Assembly (NCBI GenBank): GCA_023393375.1 | Contig: JAEWLI010000174.1 | Location: forward strand, 1-15,855 | Source: Bacteroidota bacterium | GTDB lineage: Bacteria; Bacteroidota; Bacteroidia; Cytophagales; Cyclobacteriaceae | DNA: 15,855 nucleotides | Direction: 5' to 3' | Shown: positions 9,801 through 15,855 of the stretch, in pieces | Position numbering within the stretch: position 1 is the first letter of the stretch | Layout: every line of letters starts with the position of its first letter | The notes under the pieces: model-generated | What the model saw: the letters and a program-made list of their open reading frames with translations, nothing else | Database searches by the model: none | Told to the model about the DNA's origin: nothing | Translations under genes and position numbers: made by a program

Positions 9801-10709
9801 TTCAGAAACCTGTATCCTTTTACCAAAAGAAGTTCCAATGTTAATATAATAATAACTGGTATCACTGTACGGATGGTTTTCGTAATTGATTTTATTTAGA
9901 TTGGGAATATAATTTAATGTATGAGGGCTTTGACCATAAAAAAGAATATAATCTGAAGCATCAAATCTACCATCGGATTCACCGGTTACCATAATGGCGT
10001 TCTCAACCAGGTCAGTCATTACCTGTTTACTGGTATTTTGTGGCAACACCTTACCTCCATTTCCAAAGATCCTTATTTTTCTGGGATCTACTGATGAAAT
10101 ATTAACACCCAGAGTCTTCAAGAAATCTGGTGTTAGCTTGTATATCCCATTTTGTGCCACACCAATTTTATACCATTCACCCTCAGATAGCACAGAGTTG
10201 CGCCCCTGTTGTTTGTAAACATTGGTATTGATCAGGTTAACAGGCAATTCATTGTAATAATATTCTATGGTAACGGATTGGGGTTTGAATAACCCGCCCA
10301 CCGTATCTATTGGTATAATATCGATTTCGGTGATCGGATCTTTATAACGGTAATAGGATTCAAAATGGATAAAAGGCACATCCTTATAATCTGATTGTGT
10401 AATCAATAACTTTTCGTCCGCACTAAACGCGTCTGTTTCATGAAATATAACTGCTACACTATCGACCAAAACATTGGTTAGTTTTATTCGCACTATGGGC
10501 AGGTAATTATATTTATCTTCGTGTTGGGCCAAATGATGATTTAACATTGTAATAGTTTCACCACTTTCTACTGATATTGTTACAGGATCATTCCAACGGA
10601 GTGATATCTGTTCCACTTTTCCTAAATTACCTTGGGCAATACTATATATAGGGAAAATCATGAAGATGATCCATATCCATGATATAGATATAATGGACTG
10701 CTTGGTCAT
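6834..10709 (-). CDS. porU: Type IX secretion sortase PorU (gingipain-like C25 peptidase)
   Basis: Cell-surface cysteine protease that cleaves the C-terminal domain from T9SS cargo and, in Porphyromonas, transpeptidates cargo to A-LPS. Product is about 1291 residues. In order: a signal peptide (MTKQSIISIS, hydrophobic core, YSIA-Q near residue 25); a long beta-rich N-terminal region (about 30-550); the C25 gingipain-like domain (about 557-930), with the catalytic dyad visible as NYVGHGSPDQW (H802) and AATCQFGRQDNP (C836) and the conserved end SLLADPSMTLAYP; Ig-like regions; and a T9SS type A C-terminal domain (about 1190-1291) with NPNPF and DGTGPSGKKLETGLYILKV. PorU keeps its own CTD in characterised species. 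The ATG at 10709 is preferred because it begins a normal signal peptide. A GTG at 10739 would add ten residues. The gene starts 40 nt after the pssA stop codon and lies 18 nt before porV. The length resembles Flavobacterium-type PorU. Confidence 0.95.
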   Translation of the reverse strand: MTKQSIISISWIWIIFMIFPIYSIAQGNLGKVEQISLRWNDPVTISVESGETITMLNHHLAQHEDKYNYLPIVRIKLTNVLVDSVAVIFHETDAFSADEKLLITQSDYKDVPFIHFESYYRYKDPITEIDIIPIDTVGGLFKPQSVTIEYYYNELPVNLINTNVYKQQGRNSVLSEGEWYKIGVAQNGIYKLTPDFLKTLGVNISSVDPRKIRIFGNGGKVLPQNTSKQVMTDLVENAIMVTGESDGRFDASDYILFYGQSPHTLNYIPNLNKINYENHPYSDTSYYYINIGTSFGKRIQVSEHVNGTFPAISQYDDWQVHEKNKYSIMNTEPHKEVYGGSGRNWYGERMNLNQKEVKITFPAKGIISGSAIKLISSLAASSTSSSTFSIKLNGQMISSQQVGAIIEGDYFDKVVLGTDTFNTILNQIPSDGNMVITLNYDNPKDSRTVAYLDYLIVQCQKELAFYSPQNSFTSLASLKNETSRFVIKNAGEVVWVWDITNGLEPLQQQVKYESTSAVFSTATNYLKKFIAFDKTSSLLTPVFIEKVQTQNLHSVETPDLLIITHPDFQTQAERLAAFRRSHNGYSVVVATTKQVFNEFSSGSPDITAIRNFAKYLYDNGGRNSLKYLLLFGKSSFDFKNILGEGKNYVPGYQSRNSSHPIYSYSSDDYFGFLDDGEGEWEENNQGDHFMDIGVGRLPVTSLEEARIIVDKLVHYDTSPSTFDDWRKQIYFIADDEDNNSHLTDSEKLANKIESDYPGFNVNKIYLDAYPQISNPGERSPETNRAINEMIEKGALMVNYVGHGSPDQWADEQILTIVGINEWKNIDKLPLFVAATCQFGRQDNPTLKSGGEYLLFNPEGGAIGLVTTGRPVYASSNFQLNNAFYNSAFEKDEQQQLPTLGDIFRHTKNNSLQGNNNRSFSLLADPSMTLAYPKQEVKITGIKTLPGNVVSDTIKALQKIKIEGEIHDLHGLKDEYFQGELFATIFDKMSKVTTYGNKGYSTSFNQWDNLIYNGGAKVKDGSFSFEFIAPKNISYQMGTGKISLYAHDRERMIDAGGAEANIKIGGSILNAPLDDTPPDIKLFMEDTLFRNGGLTGNSPSLLIRLFDESGINISKKGLGQDITASIDGSPLIVMNHFYRSDQGDFRKGWISYPLHNLEEGPHEIVVKAWDTYNNSSESNIKFVVGSLKKLEIRKLTSNPNPFREQTELSFEHNRAGDDLEVRAQLLSIRGELVRTMDLQFENSNSVVYLLDWDGTGPSGKKLETGLYILKVFVRSLQDGSQSILTTKITLIN

Positions 10710-10749
10710 AGTGGAAACTAAATCCTGAGTCAAAAACACAGGTTCTTTA

Positions 10750-11445
10750 TTAACGATCCCTTTTCAATATATAATTCAAAATTACCGAAAAAATAATATA
10801 CAAAATTACGATGATGGGAATCGCCGCGAATTGAAACAGCAGCAATAATATTACACTAATGATTAAATAAAGATATTTGACTTCATTTCCTCTCCAACCA
10901 TACCCTTTGAATTTCAATGCGAATAAATGGATATTGCTTACTAACAATAAAGATAAAACTATAGTGATGACCATCAACCCATAAGGGTTTGTCAGCATAA
11001 AAAACTTATATTCATAAAATATGTAAGGAAATGAGCTGATCATTATGGCATTTGCAGGTACCGGAAGCCCTATAAATGATTCCGATTGTCGGGTATCAAC
11101 ATTAAATCTGGCCAGACGTAATGCAGAAAATAATGCCACCAGGAATCCGAAATACGACAGATAGGGATGTGTATCCATCCTTTCGAATAAATTAAAAATA
11201 ATGGCAGAAGGCAGAACACCAAAGGAAACCACATCGGCCAAAGAATCAAGTTCTTTTCCGATTGCCGAATTTACTTTTAAAATTCTTGCTGCAAAACCAT
11301 CAAAAAAATCGAAAATTGCCGCAGCCCAAATCATCCATGCTGCGGCCAGTACATATCCTTGAAAAAGAAAAACAATACCAACACAACCTGAAAAAAGGTT
11401 TAATAAAGTGATGGCGTTGGGAATATATCTGCCAATTCTTAACAT
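10750..11445 (-). CDS. pssA: CDP-diacylglycerol-serine O-phosphatidyltransferase
   Basis: Integral inner-membrane CDP-alcohol phosphatidyltransferase of 231 residues. It makes phosphatidylserine from CDP-diacylglycerol and serine, the first step to phosphatidylethanolamine. The complete CAP signature D-x2-DG-x2-AR-x8-G-x3-D-x3-D is present, using D46, D49, G50, A53, R54, G63, D67 and D71; the aspartates bind metal and the catalytic base is among them. The opening RYIPNAITLLNLFSGC is typical of the type II (Bacillus-like) PssA subclass and argues against PgsA. Several hydrophobic segments follow, including a strongly hydrophobic C-terminal pair (about residues 140-225). The start overlaps the end of the upstream hydrolase gene by 7 nt and porU follows 40 nt later, so it is probably cotranscribed with both. 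No phosphatidylserine decarboxylase gene lies in the window. Confidence 0.93.
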   Translation of the reverse strand: MLRIGRYIPNAITLLNLFSGCVGIVFLFQGYVLAAAWMIWAAAIFDFFDGFAARILKVNSAIGKELDSLADVVSFGVLPSAIIFNLFERMDTHPYLSYFGFLVALFSALRLARFNVDTRQSESFIGLPVPANAIMISSFPYIFYEYKFFMLTNPYGLMVITIVLSLLLVSNIHLFALKFKGYGWRGNEVKYLYLIISVILLLLFQFAAIPIIVILYIIFSVILNYILKRDR

Positions 11446-12086
11446 AAATTCAAAATAAAAGGATTTGTTCTTCTTTCATAACCAATCTGTGTAGCAGGAC
11501 CGTGTCCAGAATATACCTTCATATCGTCATCTAGTGATAACATCTGCTCCCGGATGCTATTCATTAGTGTCTCATAATTTCCACCCGGCAAATCTGTTCT
11601 ACCTATACTTCCTCTGAACAGTACATCTCCTCCGATGCAAATTTTTTGGTCTTTGTTTACCAGGGCAATATGGCCCTCAGAGTGTCCCGGGACAAATAGA
11701 ATTTCAAATTCCGAACGACCAAACTGAATTTTTTCCCCTTCATGAATAAAAATGTCGGGAGAAGTTTCACCAGTCATTTTAATACCAAACATTTCTGCAT
11801 ACAATTTTGCCGAGATCAGATTTTGTTCTTCAAGGGGATGAATCATCAAATGGGTTTGATATTTTTCTTTAACAAAATAATTACCAAAAATATGATCTAT
11901 GTGGCAATGTGTATTTACCAATAGTTTCACCGTTAATTGTTGATCGGTAATAAATGCTGAAAGTTCCTGTTCTTCATTTTTCTGATAACAGCCAGGATCT
12001 ATCACCAGGCATTCACCGGTTTCATCATAAACCACATAGGTGTTTTCCTGAAAAGGATTGAAGGTAAATGATTTAATAGTTATCAT
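11439..12086 (-). CDS. Metallo-beta-lactamase-fold hydrolase, YcbL/GloB-like
   Basis: 215-residue single-domain metallohydrolase of the glyoxalase II-like branch. All metal ligands of a dinuclear site are present: HCHIDH (H60, H62, D64, H65), PGHSEGH (H135), GGDVLF (D154) and YSGHG (H195). The GSIGRTDLPGG segment (159-169) is characteristic of the YcbL/GloB-like family and is not found in true beta-lactamases. The C-terminal glutathione-binding domain of classical GloB is absent, as in YcbL, so the thioester substrate cannot be assigned. S-lactoyl-thiol hydrolysis is the family-based guess. No signal peptide is seen, so it should be cytoplasmic. It appears to be first in the leftward operon, overlaps pssA by 7 nt, and is divergent from the oxidoreductase gene. 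Confidence 0.9.
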   Translation of the reverse strand: MITIKSFTFNPFQENTYVVYDETGECLVIDPGCYQKNEEQELSAFITDQQLTVKLLVNTHCHIDHIFGNYFVKEKYQTHLMIHPLEEQNLISAKLYAEMFGIKMTGETSPDIFIHEGEKIQFGRSEFEILFVPGHSEGHIALVNKDQKICIGGDVLFRGSIGRTDLPGGNYETLMNSIREQMLSLDDDMKVYSGHGPATQIGYERRTNPFILNLC

Positions 12087-12129
12087 AATAAAAGTACTTT
12101 CCTTCCCAATAATTGTTCAAACATGAAAG

Positions 12130-12161
12130 TTGTGGTAAGTTTAAAGTTAGCATCATCTTTG
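12130..12161 (+). promoter_or_regulatory. Possible rightward promoter of the FAD oxidoreductase gene
   Basis: TTG at 12130-12132 is followed, after 21 nt, by CATCTTTG at 12154-12161. It matches the TAnnTTTG -7 consensus except for C in place of the first T. It lies 38 nt upstream of the ATG at 12200, a reasonable leader length. The spacing fits the known 17-23 nt range. The call rests only on consensus resemblance. Confidence 0.35.
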
Positions 12162-12168
12162 ATTGCAA
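12142..12168 (-). promoter_or_regulatory. Possible leftward promoter of the MBL-pssA-porU-porV-M16 operon
   Basis: Reading leftward, TTG (minus strand of 12166-12168) is followed after 16 nt by TAACTTTA (minus strand of 12149-12142), seven of eight matches to the Bacteroidota -7 box TAnnTTTG. The spacer is one base below the usual range. It would give a leader of about 50 nt before the ATG at 12086. It overlaps the candidate rightward promoter, so the two directions might compete. Confidence 0.3.
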
Positions 12169-12199
12169 AAATGAAAATATAATCCCTTTAACGCAAAAA

Positions 12200-13246
12200 A
12201 TGCCGGAGATAGATTTTATAATTGTAGGACAGGGGCTTGCAGGTTCCTTTCTTGCTTATGAGCTCATCAGGCGACAATGTAAAATTGTAGTTTTTGATGA
12301 AGGGGTAGCGAATACTTCTTCAAAGGTAGCAGCCGGAATATTTAACCCGGTTACCGGCCAAAGAATGGCATTATCATGGAATGCATTACCAATATTCAGC
12401 TTTTTGGATAAGTTTTATAAGGAATTGGAAACCATGTTGGATCGCCAATTTTATCATCCAATTGGTATATATAAACCATTTATGCAGATCAAAGATCAGA
12501 ATGACTGGATGGGCAGAAGTACTGATCCCACATTTATACCTTTTATAAAACAGCTACACGTGTCCCCTCTTCATGACCGCTTGCTCACCCATCATCTTGG
12601 AGGTGTAGAACTAAACCATGCCGGATACGTAAATACAATTACTTTGCTGAATGCTTTCAGGCAATTCTTTGAAAAGAAAAATATGTATATTCAGCAAAAA
12701 TTTCTTCATGATTCATTATATTTATCTGAACGATCAATTACGTATGGAGAAATAAAAGCTGGTAAGGTCATTTTTTGTGAAGGTTCTTCAGCTGTTCAAA
12801 ACAGGTTTTTTAATAAACTGCCTTTTGGATTGGTTAAAGGAGAAATTTTAAAAATTAATTCCGGGCTTGTTCCAAATCAGATCATTAGTAAAGATATTTT
12901 TTTGTTGCCTTCAAATGATTCAACTATAAAAATCGGAGCTACTTATGATCGTTCTCGGATTGATGATGTCATCACAGAGGAGGCAAAAAGTTATTTGATG
13001 GATAAATTAAAATTGATCTTTAAACCAGAGTTTGAAGTGGTGGATCAGCAAGCAGGAATAAGACCTGCTACAAAAGATAGACGTCCTTTTGTAGGACTTC
13101 ACCCGGACAACAAACTTATTGGCATATTTAATGGTTTTGGTACTAAAGGAATTTCCTTAGGACCCTATTACGCAAAACAGTTTGCAGATCATTTGTTAAA
13201 CCAACAAATAATTGACAAGGAAGCAGATATTCGTCGTTATATATAA
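12200..13246 (+). CDS. FAD-dependent oxidoreductase, DAO (glycine/D-amino-acid oxidase-like) family
   Basis: 348-residue flavoprotein. The N-terminal Rossmann dinucleotide motif is visible as IIVGQGLAGSFLAYEL (GxGxxG at residues 10-15), with the acidic ribose-binding end of strand 2 at FDEG (D33/E34), then SSKVAAGIFNPVTGQR, the usual FAD-contacting segment after strand 2. The C-terminal GIRPATKDRRPFVGLHP and NGFGTKGISLGPYYA are the classic DAO-family ends that close over the flavin. The ATG at 12200 is chosen because GxGxxG then sits about ten residues in, as usual. The frame also opens upstream from a TTG at 12113, but those residues do not resemble the family. The protein is probably cytoplasmic; no signal peptide is seen. 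The substrate cannot be read from sequence, and neighbours give no clear pathway. The next gene begins 21 bp downstream on the same strand, so cotranscription is possible. Confidence 0.85.
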   Translation: MPEIDFIIVGQGLAGSFLAYELIRRQCKIVVFDEGVANTSSKVAAGIFNPVTGQRMALSWNALPIFSFLDKFYKELETMLDRQFYHPIGIYKPFMQIKDQNDWMGRSTDPTFIPFIKQLHVSPLHDRLLTHHLGGVELNHAGYVNTITLLNAFRQFFEKKNMYIQQKFLHDSLYLSERSITYGEIKAGKVIFCEGSSAVQNRFFNKLPFGLVKGEILKINSGLVPNQIISKDIFLLPSNDSTIKIGATYDRSRIDDVITEEAKSYLMDKLKLIFKPEFEVVDQQAGIRPATKDRRPFVGLHPDNKLIGIFNGFGTKGISLGPYYAKQFADHLLNQQIIDKEADIRRYI

Positions 13247-13267
13247 AAAAAATTAAGGTCGATAAAA

Positions 13268-15855
13268 ATGAACATAAAGTACAGAATTTGGGCACCATGG
13301 TTGGCAACCTTTTTTCTTCTGATCTTGTGTAATGCCACAATCTATGCCCAGGCAGCTAATGAAAAATTCGGCAAAAACAGGATTCAATATAAAGATTTTA
13401 ATTGGAGATTCTATCATACAGAGAATTTTGATATTTATTTTTATGATGGAGGCGACTGGTTAGCTTATACCGCCGCTGAGTATTTGGAAGAAGAATTTGA
13501 GAAAATTACTGATTTGCTTGGTTATGCCCCTTATTTTAAAACTAAAATATTTTTATATAACTCGGTAAGTGATCTACACCAAAGCAATGTGGGTGTAAAG
13601 GGCAAACAATTTAATGAAGGTGGCCAGACAGATTTTGTAAAAACACATGTAGAGATTGCATATCCTGGCTCAGCTGATGGTTTTAAAGACGAATTGGTAT
13701 TCAAAATCAGCAAGATGCTGGTGTACGATATGATGTATGGCGGCACTCTTGCAGACATGTTTCAAAATAATTACCTATTAAATCTCCCTGACTGGTTTAT
13801 GGATGGTGCAGCACTCTATCTTGCCAGAGGCTGGAATGTAGAAATGGATGATTATATGCGAGATCTGGTTCAGAGTAAAATTAAAAATTTGAACAGGTAC
13901 ACAGGAGATGAAGCGAAGATTATCGGGCAATCGGTATGGAACTTTATATCCGAAAAATATGGAAACACCAATATTTCCAATATTCTTAACCTCACCCGTA
14001 TCACCAGAAATCAGGAACGGTCTATTTCCAATACTTTGGGAATTCCTTTTCGACAGTTTTTAGTAGAATGGCAATCATATTATGCCGCTATGAATGCTAA
14101 AATCGCTGAAAGTTATCAATTGCCATTAAAAGAAAACGCTATAACCAAAAATAATAAAAAAGAAATAATTTATCCGGGAATGGCCATGAGCCCTGACGGA
14201 AAATTTGTAGCATATGCATCAATCAACAATGGGAAATACCAAGTGAGTGTTGTCCGACTGGAGAGGAATAAAAAAAGAACCGTTTTGACAGGAGGATATA
14301 AAATAATTGATCAGGAATTTGATCAAAATTTACCAGTATTAGCCTGGCAGGATGATGAAAATTTAGGTATCATAGGTGTTTCAAGAGGCAAAACAAGGTT
14401 GTGGATTTACAATGTTTCATCAAATAGACGTCAGTCGAAAGAACTTGGTCGATTAAATAGTGTAAAAGGATTTGATATAGAATCTGGTGGGTCTTTAGCC
14501 GTACTAAGTGCTGATATTGATGGAAAAAATGACCTTTTTTTGATCAGTCTCCGAAGAAATTCCATTAAACGGGTAACCAACGATATCTATGATGAGTTGA
14601 ATCCAAGATTTGTACCAAACACCACTAATATTGTTTTTAGCTCCAACCGGCCTACCGATTCTCTTCTTGTGAAAGATACTGCCAAGCTAAACCAAATGAA
14701 AACCAGCTATAACTTATTTGTTTACAGCATAGACACAACTCAAGATACCTTCACTCGATTGACGAATACTCTGGGGAATGATATCAAACCTGTACCTGTA
14801 AGTGAATCTGAAATTTATTATTTAAGTGACCAAAAAGGGATATACAATATTTATAAATTTAATTTGAACAACAAGATTTATAATCAGGTATCCAATTATA
14901 CACACAGTATAGCTGATTTTGATATTGATCAGGAGAAAAATAAACTTACATTCATCTCTACTCTGGACCAAGCAGATCAGCTGTTCCTTATCGAGGATTA
15001 TGATTTCAATAATAATATTTTTACCCCTTCAACCAGCCGAATAGAAATCAAAAATGCCCGAATGACTGCACAGCGGCTGATGAAGCGAAATGCTATAGAA
15101 CCGGAGGAAATTATATCCTCAAATGAAGATACCACCCAAGTAGAAGTGACAACACCGGCAGAAACCCCTAAGTCACAACTCGAACAATTATTGGAGTCAT
15201 CAGATGACCTCATCAATACCGACAATTATACTTTTGAACAAGATATAATAGAAGAAGTAAAACCTAAAGAATCTTTTCTGGAAGCTTTCAGAAGAAGTCA
15301 AAAAGAAACTCAAATAAACGGTCCTTTTGATTATGAAACCCGCTTCAGTGCTGATAATGTAGTGACTACTTTTGTAATAGACCCCTTAATGGGATTTGGT
15401 ATTCAACTGAAAACACACTTGACAGATCTGCTGGAAGATCATAGCTTTTATGGAGGGGTGACTACAACAACCGACTTCTCCAGTGGAAAACTTTTTGCAG
15501 AGTATCAATATTTGAAAAAAAGGGTAGATCTGGGGATACGTTATGATAGAAATGTACTTAGAGCTGATGCCCAAGTAGTGGATCAAAAATATATTTTGAA
15601 TAATATAAAACTTACCTTTGCCCTCCCCATTACAGTTTCATCAAGAATATCCCTTTCTCCGTTTATTGCCAATACGGTCTTTTATGATTTAAGCCCTTCT
15701 ATTATAAGTGGTTCTAATCCATTATCCAAACAGTTGGATTTTTATGCTGGTGGTGAATTAAGCTATGTTTTCGACAATACCATTTCTACGGGTTTGAATG
15801 CTTATGATGGACTAAGGGCAAAAATTGTTTTTACACACCATGAAGGGCTTGAAAA
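13268..15855 (+). CDS. Exported pseudo-metallopeptidase / TolB-like propeller / outer-membrane barrel protein (3' end beyond window)
   Basis: An open frame of 862 codons without a stop, truncated by the window edge. MNIKYRIW followed by a hydrophobic core and IYAQAA gives a signal peptide ending near residue 28. Residues about 40-280 resemble a peptidase MA-like gluzincin: FYHTENFDIYFYDGG, a helix with AAEYLEEEFEKI, and the late motif LPDWFMDGAALYLARGW (W176). The HExxH helix region (about 141-155) reads ELVFKISKMLVYD, with no histidines, and the third ligand Glu is D179, so it should be catalytically dead. Residues about 300-640 are WD40/TolB-like repeats (MAMSPDGKFVAYAS; VPNTTNIVFSSNRP; EIYYLSDQKGIYNIY). 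An acidic, low-complexity linker (about 640-685) leads to beta-strands typical of an outer-membrane barrel (from about 690). Homologues in Bacteroidota are often auto-named TolB-like; I know of no established function. Confidence 0.85.
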   Translation, partial: MNIKYRIWAPWLATFFLLILCNATIYAQAANEKFGKNRIQYKDFNWRFYHTENFDIYFYDGGDWLAYTAAEYLEEEFEKITDLLGYAPYFKTKIFLYNSVSDLHQSNVGVKGKQFNEGGQTDFVKTHVEIAYPGSADGFKDELVFKISKMLVYDMMYGGTLADMFQNNYLLNLPDWFMDGAALYLARGWNVEMDDYMRDLVQSKIKNLNRYTGDEAKIIGQSVWNFISEKYGNTNISNILNLTRITRNQERSISNTLGIPFRQFLVEWQSYYAAMNAKIAESYQLPLKENAITKNNKKEIIYPGMAMSPDGKFVAYASINNGKYQVSVVRLERNKKRTVLTGGYKIIDQEFDQNLPVLAWQDDENLGIIGVSRGKTRLWIYNVSSNRRQSKELGRLNSVKGFDIESGGSLAVLSADIDGKNDLFLISLRRNSIKRVTNDIYDELNPRFVPNTTNIVFSSNRPTDSLLVKDTAKLNQMKTSYNLFVYSIDTTQDTFTRLTNTLGNDIKPVPVSESEIYYLSDQKGIYNIYKFNLNNKIYNQVSNYTHSIADFDIDQEKNKLTFISTLDQADQLFLIEDYDFNNNIFTPSTSRIEIKNARMTAQRLMKRNAIEPEEIISSNEDTTQVEVTTPAETPKSQLEQLLESSDDLINTDNYTFEQDIIEEVKPKESFLEAFRRSQKETQINGPFDYETRFSADNVVTTFVIDPLMGFGIQLKTHLTDLLEDHSFYGGVTTTTDFSSGKLFAEYQYLKKRVDLGIRYDRNVLRADAQVVDQKYILNNIKLTFALPITVSSRISLSPFIANTVFYDLSPSIISGSNPLSKQLDFYAGGELSYVFDNTISTGLNAYDGLRAKIVFTHHEGLE

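Noticed and set aside
10710..10739. GTG start adding ten residues to PorU
   Set aside because: The extra residues precede an already complete signal peptide beginning at the ATG at 10709, so the upstream start is less likely, though not excluded.
11439..12086. Antibiotic-resistance metallo-beta-lactamase
   Set aside because: There is no signal peptide, and the GRTDLPGG segment and single-domain layout fit the YcbL/GloB-like hydrolases.
12113..12199. N-terminal extension of the FAD oxidoreductase from a TTG codon
   Set aside because: The extension has no family resemblance, would push GxGxxG to about residue 39, and covers the promoter-like elements. The ATG at 12200 gives the standard N-terminus.
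13268..15855. True TolB of the Tol-Pal system
   Set aside because: The protein already exceeds 860 residues, has a gluzincin-like domain before the propeller and barrel strands after it, and has no tolA, tolR or pal genes beside it in the window.
1..15855. tRNA, rRNA, CRISPR arrays, insertion sequences, long repeats
   Set aside because: No cloverleaf-like segments, spaced direct repeats, transposase-like frames or terminal inverted repeats were noticed on reading. Short structured RNAs could be missed without covariance searches.

Overview
This is an AT-rich chromosomal window whose gene content points to the phylum Bacteroidota, most likely a gliding or marine-type Cytophagales relative. 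The order-level guess is weak. The phylum call rests on two recognisable type IX secretion system (T9SS) genes (porU and porV), a T9SS-type C-terminal sorting domain, weak or absent Shine-Dalgarno sites, and promoter-like TTG / TAnnTTTG elements. Coding density is very high. No RNA genes, mobile elements, CRISPR arrays or long repeats were seen.

Layout. (1) Positions 82-4312, + strand: two translation genes, alaS (alanyl-tRNA synthetase) and gatB (tRNA amidotransferase subunit B), separated by 136 bp that hold a candidate low-GC terminator. (2) Positions 4318-12086, - strand: five tightly packed genes read from right to left: a YcbL/GloB-like metallo-beta-lactamase-fold hydrolase, pssA (phosphatidylserine synthase), porU (T9SS sortase), porV (T9SS outer-membrane shuttle) and a catalytically dead M16-family peptidase homologue. 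Junctions are a 7-nt overlap, a 40-nt gap, an 18-nt gap and a 1-nt TAATG overlap, so a single operon is likely. (3) Positions 12087-12199: a divergent promoter region. (4) Positions 12200-15855, + strand: an FAD-dependent oxidoreductase of the DAO family, then, 21 bp later, a very large exported protein that runs off the right edge. Its visible 862 residues combine a signal peptide, a degenerate gluzincin (peptidase MA-like) domain, a TolB-like beta-propeller and the start of an outer-membrane beta-barrel.

How the genes fit together. PorU and PorV belong to the T9SS attachment complex: PorV carries CTD-bearing cargo from the translocon to PorU, which removes the CTD and links cargo to the cell surface. 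In this operon they are joined to a membrane-phospholipid synthase and to an M16 pseudoprotease whose start codon overlaps the porV stop codon. The nearby large propeller-barrel protein is another predicted envelope component with a dead protease domain. The best candidates for undescribed biology are therefore the porV-coupled M16 pseudoenzyme and the pseudo-gluzincin/propeller/barrel protein. The rest of the window is housekeeping.
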